Part shown: piece after piece, positions 13,944-15,432 of the stretch | How the letters are laid out: the number at the start of each line of letters is the position of its first letter | Numbering within the stretch: position 1 is the first letter of the stretch | NCBI GenBank assembly: GCA_024645155.1 | Contig: JAHEGF010000057.1 | Location: forward strand, 1 to 15,432 | Source: Phyllobacteriaceae bacterium | GTDB lineage: Bacteria; Pseudomonadota; Alphaproteobacteria; Rhizobiales; Rhizobiaceae | Reading direction: 5' to 3' | Length of the DNA stretch: 15,432 nt | Notes under the pieces: model-generated | Databases searched by the model: none | What the model saw: the letters and a program-made list of their open reading frames with translations, nothing else | Told to the model about the DNA's origin: nothing | Position numbers and translations under genes: made by a program

Positions 13944-14723
13944 TCATACGCGGCGTTCGACCATCATCTTTTTTATTTCGGCAATCGCCTTGGCGGGATT
14001 GAGTCCCTTCGGACAAGTCTGGGTGCAATTCATGATGGTATGGCAGCGGTAAAGCCGGAACGGGTCTTCAAGATTGTCGAGGCGCTCTCCGGTGGCTTCG
14101 TCACGCGAATCGATCAGCCAGCGATAGGCCTGCAGCAGGACCGCGGGTCCGAGATACCGGTCACCATTCCACCAGTAGCTTGGGCACGATGTTGAACAGC
14201 AGGCACAAAGGATGCATTCGTAAAGCCCGTCCAGCCTGGCGCGGTCCTCATGGGACTGTTTCCATTCGGCCGCCGGTTGCGGAGAGGTTGTTTGCAGCCA
14301 CGGCTCGATGGACCGGTGCTGGGCATAAAAGTTGGTCAGATCCGGCACGAGGTCCTTGACGACCGGCAAGTGCGGCAGCGGATAGATTTTCACGGTACCG
14401 TCGATCTCGTCCATGCCCTTGGTGCAGGCGAGCGTGTTGGTGCCGTCAATGTTCATGGCGCACGAACCACAGATACCTTCGCGGCACGACCGGCGCAGCG
14501 TCAGCGTCGGATCGACGGTATTCTTGATCCAAAGCAGCGCATCGAGGACCATCGGACCGCAATCATCGAGATCGACCTGATAGGTATCCATGCGGGGATT
14601 ATCGTCATCATCGGGCGACCAGCGGTAAATGCGGAATTCGCGGGTGTTCTTCGCGCCATCCGGATTTGGCCAGGTTTTTCCCTCGTTTACCGTGGAATTT
14701 TTCGGAAGTGCCAGTTCAACCAT
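13944..14723 (-). CDS. sdhB: Succinate dehydrogenase iron-sulfur subunit
   Basis: The electron-transfer subunit of respiratory complex II, carrying electrons from the SdhA flavin to ubiquinone. It has 259 residues. The 2Fe-2S ligands are Cys80, Cys85, Cys88 and Cys100 (SCREGICGSC then LAC). By comparison with E. coli SdhB, Cys170, Cys173, Cys176 and Cys237 hold the 4Fe-4S cluster, and Cys180, Cys227 and Cys233 the 3Fe-4S cluster. Trp185 (SYWW) and His228 (RCHTIMNC) match quinone-site residues. AAAGGACGG precedes the ATG. Instead of sdhA, the gene 24 bases upstream is an FkbM-type methyltransferase, so sdhB may be transcribed with it. The rest of the sdh operon is not in the window. Confidence 0.97.
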   Translation of the reverse strand: MVELALPKNSTVNEGKTWPNPDGAKNTREFRIYRWSPDDDDNPRMDTYQVDLDDCGPMVLDALLWIKNTVDPTLTLRRSCREGICGSCAMNIDGTNTLACTKGMDEIDGTVKIYPLPHLPVVKDLVPDLTNFYAQHRSIEPWLQTTSPQPAAEWKQSHEDRARLDGLYECILCACCSTSCPSYWWNGDRYLGPAVLLQAYRWLIDSRDEATGERLDNLEDPFRLYRCHTIMNCTQTCPKGLNPAKAIAEIKKMMVERRV

Positions 14724-14741
14724 TTCTTGCCGTCCTTTCGG

Positions 14742-14760
14742 CCGGGGTCACGAGCCCCGG
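14742..14760. repeat. Hairpin around the methyltransferase stop codon
   Basis: CCGGGG (14742-14747) and CCCCGG (14755-14760) form a 6-bp GC stem whose loop holds the TGA stop of the methyltransferase on the minus strand. It lies between the methyltransferase and sdhB. There is no T-run, so full termination is unlikely. Confidence 0.4.
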
Positions 14761-15432
14761 TCCCTCAATTCAAACATGGCGTTGTTGCGGGTCTCGCCCA
14801 CCAGCCGGTAGCCGTGTTTCCTGAAGACCGCGTAGCAGTCCGGGTTCCACTGCGAGCGGCCGGTATGCTCTATGACAATACGTGCCGGATGCATCATGGT
14901 GCCGGACTGTTCAAGAAACGGCGGTATTGCCTTGTCTTCAAAACCTTCAATGTCGGCCTTCAGCGTGTCGACCCGCGTCAGCCCGGCTTGCGCCACGATG
15001 TCTGCCAGCGGCTTCATTTCTATGGAGCCGTTCGCATCCGGGCAGGTTTCGACAATCGCCAGATCGTCCTTGCGTATTTCCAGATGCACCCTGCCATCGG
15101 TGTCGCCAGCGGCGACGCATGCTATGGTCACATTGGAAAGGCCCGACGCGGAAACGTTGAACTCAAGAGCACGCACGATGTCCGGGTTGGCATCGATTGC
15201 CAACACATGGCCTTCGGGTCCGGCCTTTTGCGCCAGCGGAAGGGTATACAGGCCAATATTGGCGCCGAGATCGATAAATGTACCGCCTTCGGGGGTCCCG
15301 GAGACCAGGAAGTCGATTTCACGGCGGTTGTAGCCAGGATAGATCAGTAGCGAATCCTCGATCAGGTTCGCACCCTTGCGTACCCGAAATGCGGAGCCGT
15401 TGGATCGGACATCGATACATTGATGAGACCCG
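14748..15432 (-). CDS. FkbM-family methyltransferase (5' end beyond the window)
   Basis: An S-adenosylmethionine-dependent methyltransferase. About 228 codons are visible; the frame is open to the right edge, so the start lies outside. The SAM-binding motif FIDLGANIGLYTLPLA is followed by HVLAIDANPD, where the acidic strand end binds the SAM ribose, then DTLKADIEGFE and ARIVIEHTGRS, all typical of FkbM methyltransferases. Family members methylate sugars, polyketides or other small molecules; the substrate here is unknown. An internal GTG at 15206 is not the start because the SAM motif lies before it. Only 24 bases separate its stop from sdhB, so the two are probably on one transcript. Confidence 0.88.
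   Translation of the reverse strand, partial: GSHQCIDVRSNGSAFRVRKGANLIEDSLLIYPGYNRREIDFLVSGTPEGGTFIDLGANIGLYTLPLAQKAGPEGHVLAIDANPDIVRALEFNVSASGLSNVTIACVAAGDTDGRVHLEIRKDDLAIVETCPDANGSIEMKPLADIVAQAGLTRVDTLKADIEGFEDKAIPPFLEQSGTMMHPARIVIEHTGRSQWNPDCYAVFRKHGYRLVGETRNNAMFELRDRGS

Noticed and set aside
14250..15350. Long plus-strand open frame opposite sdhB and the methyltransferase
   Set aside because: It crosses two well-supported genes and their gap, so it is a by-product of GC-rich codon use.
1..15432. Mobile elements, CRISPR arrays, tRNA or rRNA genes
   Set aside because: No repeated spacers, terminal repeats, transposase motifs or RNA gene sequences were seen on either strand.

Overview
The window looks like a chromosomal segment of an alphaproteobacterium of the Rhizobiales (Hyphomicrobiales) type. 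This rests on a CtrA-type box in front of ftsK, on protein sequences that resemble rhizobial homologues, and on the gene order ubiH-like / tesB / glnK / amtB / ftsK, which I recall from rhizobial genomes. Nearly all of it is coding. No rRNA, tRNA, CRISPR array or insertion sequence is visible, and the longest gap between genes is about 230 bases.

Bases 1-2229 (minus) hold the cell-division DNA translocase FtsK; its 3' end lies beyond the left edge. Bases 2421-5595 (minus) are an ammonium block: PII protein glnK, ammonium channel amtB with a signal peptide, and a second, divergent ammonium channel (amtB2) without one. A clear terminator separates amtB from amtB2. amtB2 has its own sigma-54-type promoter and two NtrC-like sites exactly 30 bp apart. 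A further terminator ends the block. The glnK promoter is also of sigma-54 type. The cell therefore seems able to raise the two channels separately under nitrogen limitation, with GlnK able to block at least the first.

Bases 5818-6687 (minus) encode acyl-CoA thioesterase II (tesB). It is divergent from a plus-strand run: a UbiH/Coq6-type flavin hydroxylase (6791-8014), a DUF3726-like protein with a TTG start (8133-8732) and an MFS transporter (8906-10123). Facing these on the minus strand are a membrane-anchored TerB-like protein (10216-10743) and an HD-domain protein (10832-11440). The HD protein resembles the PhnZ/inositol-oxygenase group of diiron oxygenases more than a phosphohydrolase.

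Bases 11632-12756 (plus) encode a leucine-dehydrogenase-like amino acid dehydrogenase, convergent with an exported methionine sulfoxide reductase (msrA). Upstream of msrA on the same strand are an AhpD-like CxxC protein, succinate dehydrogenase iron-sulfur subunit sdhB, and an FkbM-type methyltransferase that runs off the right edge. The gene immediately upstream of sdhB is this methyltransferase and not sdhA, which is unusual.

No single new defence or mobile system stands out. The most rewarding leads are the duplicated, separately controlled ammonium channels, the perfect palindromic CtrA box of ftsK, the PhnZ-like HD protein, and the methyltransferase placed directly before sdhB.
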